From Clavelina lepadiformis (Eukaryota > Chordata > Ascidiacea > Aplousobranchia > Clavelinidae): a stretch of 64,000 nucleotides of DNA. The stretch is from contig NC_135240.1 of NCBI RefSeq assembly GCF_947623445.1, positions 20,398,001-20,462,000 of the forward strand, in the 5' to 3' direction. Of this stretch, positions 49,064-64,000 are shown piece after piece. Both the position numbers and the translations under genes were made by a program. Within the stretch, counting starts at the first letter, position 1; the number at the start of each line of letters is the position of its first letter. The notes under the pieces are model-generated. The model saw only the letters and a list, made by a program, of their open reading frames with translations. It was not told the DNA's origin and did no database searches.

Positions 49064-50965
49064 CCGCTCGTTATGTTGCACTACAACGAAATAGTAGTCG
49101 CGCGTAATTATTCAACCAGAATAGTACCGTCGTCTGCTTTGCAAACTCTATACATTGAGGCGCGAAAATTGGTACTGGTAGCACTGAAACAGCCCAAAGA
49201 AACACACTTGGAAGGAATGGGATGAAAGTTGAGTCAGATTATGCGCCCAAATAAGTCATTTGACCGACTCCGAGGCAAAAGGTAATTACCTGCAAAATCA
49301 TATCGCTACCAAGGTAAATATAAATAAATTTGAATTTTTCGAAAGGAATATAGAATATTTGTCAAACGAGAATCTTGGGTCTGATTATGCCAGAACAAAT
49401 AGTAGTTCATATCTCTTAGAATCAAGTTCACAGTTTCTCAAACTCGGGAATTTTATGCCGACCGATGTGTGTTCTGCTTCATGCAACTCATAGTAATAGT
49501 AAAGGATTTCACTGTACTTCACCCAGTTCATTTTCATTTAGAGCCAGCCAGAATAAATGTGACCTAATTGCATCATTTTAGTTTAAAATGGGTTTTACAT
49601 AGGATAGGGATATACAGTGCAGAATACTGGACTATTCCAAAATAGTTTGTTCTGAATTTCGAATCCTATTCTAGAACATCACTTTGGTAAAGTTGAGTTA
49701 GACTTTACATATCAAGTTGTAATGATAGCCACAAAAGCAGGTATAAACATTTCATTGAAAAAGCGCTAACATGTTTCGAACAACATTTGTTCTTTATGAA
49801 AGTTGGAGTGAATTAACTATTTTAAACTATTACGTAAAAAATAAAATCCAGCAGTGCTTTTCTTGTTCCTTTCCAAAGATATTACGGTAGAAGTGTCAAA
49901 CTGACATGATGCGACGATTAAATTCTGGTAAAGAGAAAGACAGCTTCCAGTTGAACAGGTAGAATTAGCCTACTTGATAATAAAACCGATATATACAGTT
50001 GACAGTAAAAACCTGACAATCTAATCTTAAAAGTCACTTGATCACATCACCAAGGTCAATGATAAGATAAACCAAGTTAAAACTGCGACATCTAACGTGT
50101 TATTTGCTTAGAAGCTTGGAAATGAATTCAAAACTGAAGTTCAATTGCTGATCACCTGGAAACACTCACAAATCACGGCTCGATCGTTACAACATATTTT
50201 TCATTACCCAAAACAAGCGGTAAATCGAAAAAATGAGTCATTAAGCTGTATCCAAGTGACTTAGACAATTAATGAATCGGTGTATTGCATCAAGCGCATG
50301 CTCCGGGGCTTTGAAATTACAGAATATGGGCTAAGAAATAATAATCTCACTAGCATCTTGCCAGGAGCAGGCAAAGGCAAACAATTGCAACGTGATTAAT
50401 ACAGGTTAAAAAGCGAAAAATGATGTGCCTAATTAAGAAGCTCTCTTCGGATATATAGATAGATATAAAATTATATAGATATGAACAGAAACACTTCATG
50501 CATAAATGTAAAAATGCCATGTAATTAAAACTGCATGCAATCTAACGGAAACAGGTTACGGGACTACCCATGAAAACATCGCAACATCAATTAATAATTA
50601 ACTTCATAAAAGCACTATTAAGAATTCCATTAGAAGCAACCTGATTCAAGTAATCATGTCACAGACCATGCTCAAACTACATTTAACCGCGACTATAATC
50701 GTTCAAGAAATGATCATATATATATATGGTACAAGTTTGGTTCATAAATAAGAACAATTTGAGCTAGATACTTCATCGGTTCAAAGCTAATGTACAAACA
50801 AAAAACGTCTATTTCAATCTTCAAGGCAACGCCGAACAAACGGGCCTGCATCTAAGCGATCAAGAGCAAAATGTTGAATTAAAAATATTGACAAAATAGT
50901 TTTGAGTGATAAGACGACCCGATGATATCTCGTCGCTGAGACCGAAACTTGCTCTGTCCCAAACC
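49064..50965. other. Spacer between RPSA side and the 3' end of CaMKII
   Basis: AT-rich sequence with short TA runs (for example near 50717). It should include the 3' UTR of the minus-strand CaMKII gene. No exon or RNA gene seen. Confidence 0.5.
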
Positions 50966-62433
<11,468 letters not shown>

Positions 62434-63155
62434 CTAAAATATTAACTTTGAGTGATGCTTGTTCCTTCTAATTTGTTTTCTTAAACTAAACTTAATACAA
62501 TTAAATAAATTTTTTGCATGCATTGCAGACAAAAATGTATTTTAAGCATACTCTATGCAAGTATTACAATTAATACAAAGCACAAAAAATGCTTAACATG
62601 TTTATTATTAAGATGCATTATGCAATACTTTGTATTCAAAGCAAACAGTAAAGACAACATATTCTACATACTTTCCTATTTCTTCAGCAAGTACGTATGT
62701 GTCAGTAAATCCATGGGATCGATTATGGGTTTCAGCATTCATTTCAATCAGGTTTTAAAAACATATCTGAAACACAGAATTTTCCATTCTCATCAGCGTC
62801 ATCATCAGCGAAAAAAACATTCTGACAACAATACAATGACTAGCACTTCAAATTAGACCTTACATTTTTTACTGCAAAAATATTTTAATATGTTTTCCAC
62901 TCCAGAGTTTGTACTAAATGGTAAAGAACATTGTAACTTACATTTTTTACGAATCAAATGTATATAAATAGTAAATGTTTAAAATCTTCAGGAATTTCGT
63001 TGGTCATCAAGTAATAAACCAAAATAATGTAAACAACCATAACGGTGAAAAATCATTACAGTAGAAGTTCATTAAGTAAAGATTAAAATTATGTTTAAAC
63101 ACAAAATAAGTTTTAGTTGCAACTGTTGGGTCTAGTGCAGAAGCACACAATCATG
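62434..63155. other. First CaMKII intron, part within the window
   Basis: Upstream side of kinase exon 2. No match to the expected N-terminal exon (FTxEYxLYEELG type) was found here or up to 64000, so the gene start lies outside. The open frame at 62518-62856 has no splice support. Confidence 0.6.
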
Positions 63156-63325
63156 TTGGCTCATACGCCGAATGGTTAGAGCACTGGGCTTGCAAAATAT
63201 ATTATAAAAAATGTGTATTAATGTGAACTTGCACAACGACTAGCTCGGTAACTGGGGCTCAACGGAGTTTAGGTCGTGTAAAGACTTTTCTCAGTCCAAG
63301 GATAAAGATTATGATACCATCCCAG
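63156..63325 (+). mobile_element. tRNA-related SINE-like element, copy 2
   Basis: Starts with a tRNA-like stretch (CGCCGAATGGTTAGAGCACT, resembling a polymerase III A box), then an AT-rich insertion, and ends with AAAGACTTTTCTCAGTCCAA and GGATAAAGATTATGATACC, nearly the same tail as the copy at 44.3-44.5 kb. It cannot fold as a full tRNA because the second half is missing. Confidence 0.6.
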
Positions 63326-64000
63326 CTCATGATGCATTTGTTTACTAAACCCTGGCTACCCAAATAGTAACATCATTTGGTTATGTACTTGTGCGTAATC
63401 AAGTTCAGAGGTGTGTTAACAAGAATTATTGAAGGCATTGATAACCTTTTGTCTTTGAACGCTTGTTTTAAATCTTAACCGAAAATAAATTAAAATTCTT
63501 TGAGTCAGGTCCTTAATTAGTCCAGACTGTTTACTAATGCTGTCCTGAGAGCGACTTTAAAGTAGTTAAGCAAGGTTAACCTATATTGATAATCGGACAG
63601 TGAAAATTATTAAGTTACTTTAGTGTCAAGACTACAGAACTCCGGTATAAATTTGAATTTAGCATCAGGAACGGAAAGGACGACATTTTTCGATGAGATG
63701 TCGAGGGTGCAGGACATCCAAAATCGTGGTACATTTTGCAGTCTGCAACGAAGACTAGACCAAATGTAAAGCCGTGTTTTCAGTGGTATAAGTACGAGAG
63801 CTCTAAAACGAAAAAGAAATCAGATCAATTGGAAAGTATGGCAGTTTTTGACAAGTAATTGTGTGCATAAAGGCGCCAATTTTGGTGAGATGGCATGTAC
63901 TAAAGCCTTCAAAATTCTTCGTTGATTTATCATAAATCTGTAAACTGGTGTTCAAAAAAGACAGCTTTTGAAAAACTGGTTGTTTAAACGCCAATTTATA

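Noticed and set aside
63156..63200. Possible tRNA gene
   Set aside because: Only an A-box-like half is present; there is no B box, anticodon stem or acceptor pairing.

Overview
This is a eukaryotic window, most likely from an invertebrate chordate (tunicate-like). The DNA is AT-rich, the genes have many small exons with GT-AG introns mostly of 100 bp to about 2 kb, and the recognisable proteins are animal-specific (SLC6 transporter, EGF-type membrane growth factors, CaMKII, ribosomal protein SA). The assignment to tunicates is inference from gene architecture; no marker in the window proves it. All multi-exon models below were built by hand from reading frame, splice sites and phase.

Layout. 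30-3404 (+): a complete 12-exon SLC6 sodium/chloride-coupled transporter of 587 aa. 7588-10919 (-): a transmembrane growth-factor precursor with one EGF domain (gene A). 22027-24710 (+): a second single-EGF membrane precursor (gene B, N-terminus not found). 30691-32564 (-): a third (gene C, N-terminus not found, long cytoplasmic tail). 36742-42364 (-): an unrecognised 183-aa acidic protein in six exons (gene D). 44859-48328 (+): ribosomal protein SA, complete in seven exons. 50966-62433 (-): CaMKII, from kinase exon 2 to the stop codon; the first coding exon lies beyond the window.

The most notable content is the trio A-B-C spread over about 25 kb. In each, the EGF domain is interrupted by a phase-2 intron between cysteines 4 and 5, and the next exon carries the end of the EGF domain plus the only membrane segment and ends in Trp-Arg. 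That is the gene architecture of ErbB-receptor ligands (TGF-alpha, HB-EGF, amphiregulin, neuregulin). A looks canonical and heparin-binding. B and C have an A-loop reduced to one or two residues between cysteines 1 and 2, and C has His in place of the arginine that is critical in EGF. They look like a local, diverging ligand family.

Mobile and repeated DNA: a 589-bp non-autonomous hAT-type element with a perfect 8-bp target duplication just after RPSA, a 233-bp foldback element at 43.26 kb, two SINE-like copies sharing a tail (44.33 and 63.16 kb), a 16-bp minisatellite (5.2 kb), and an old tandem duplication of about 1.1-1.3 kb between genes B and C. Long intergenic stretches (3.4-7.6, 10.9-21, 24.7-30.7, 32.6-36.7, 49.1-51 kb) hold no gene I can support.
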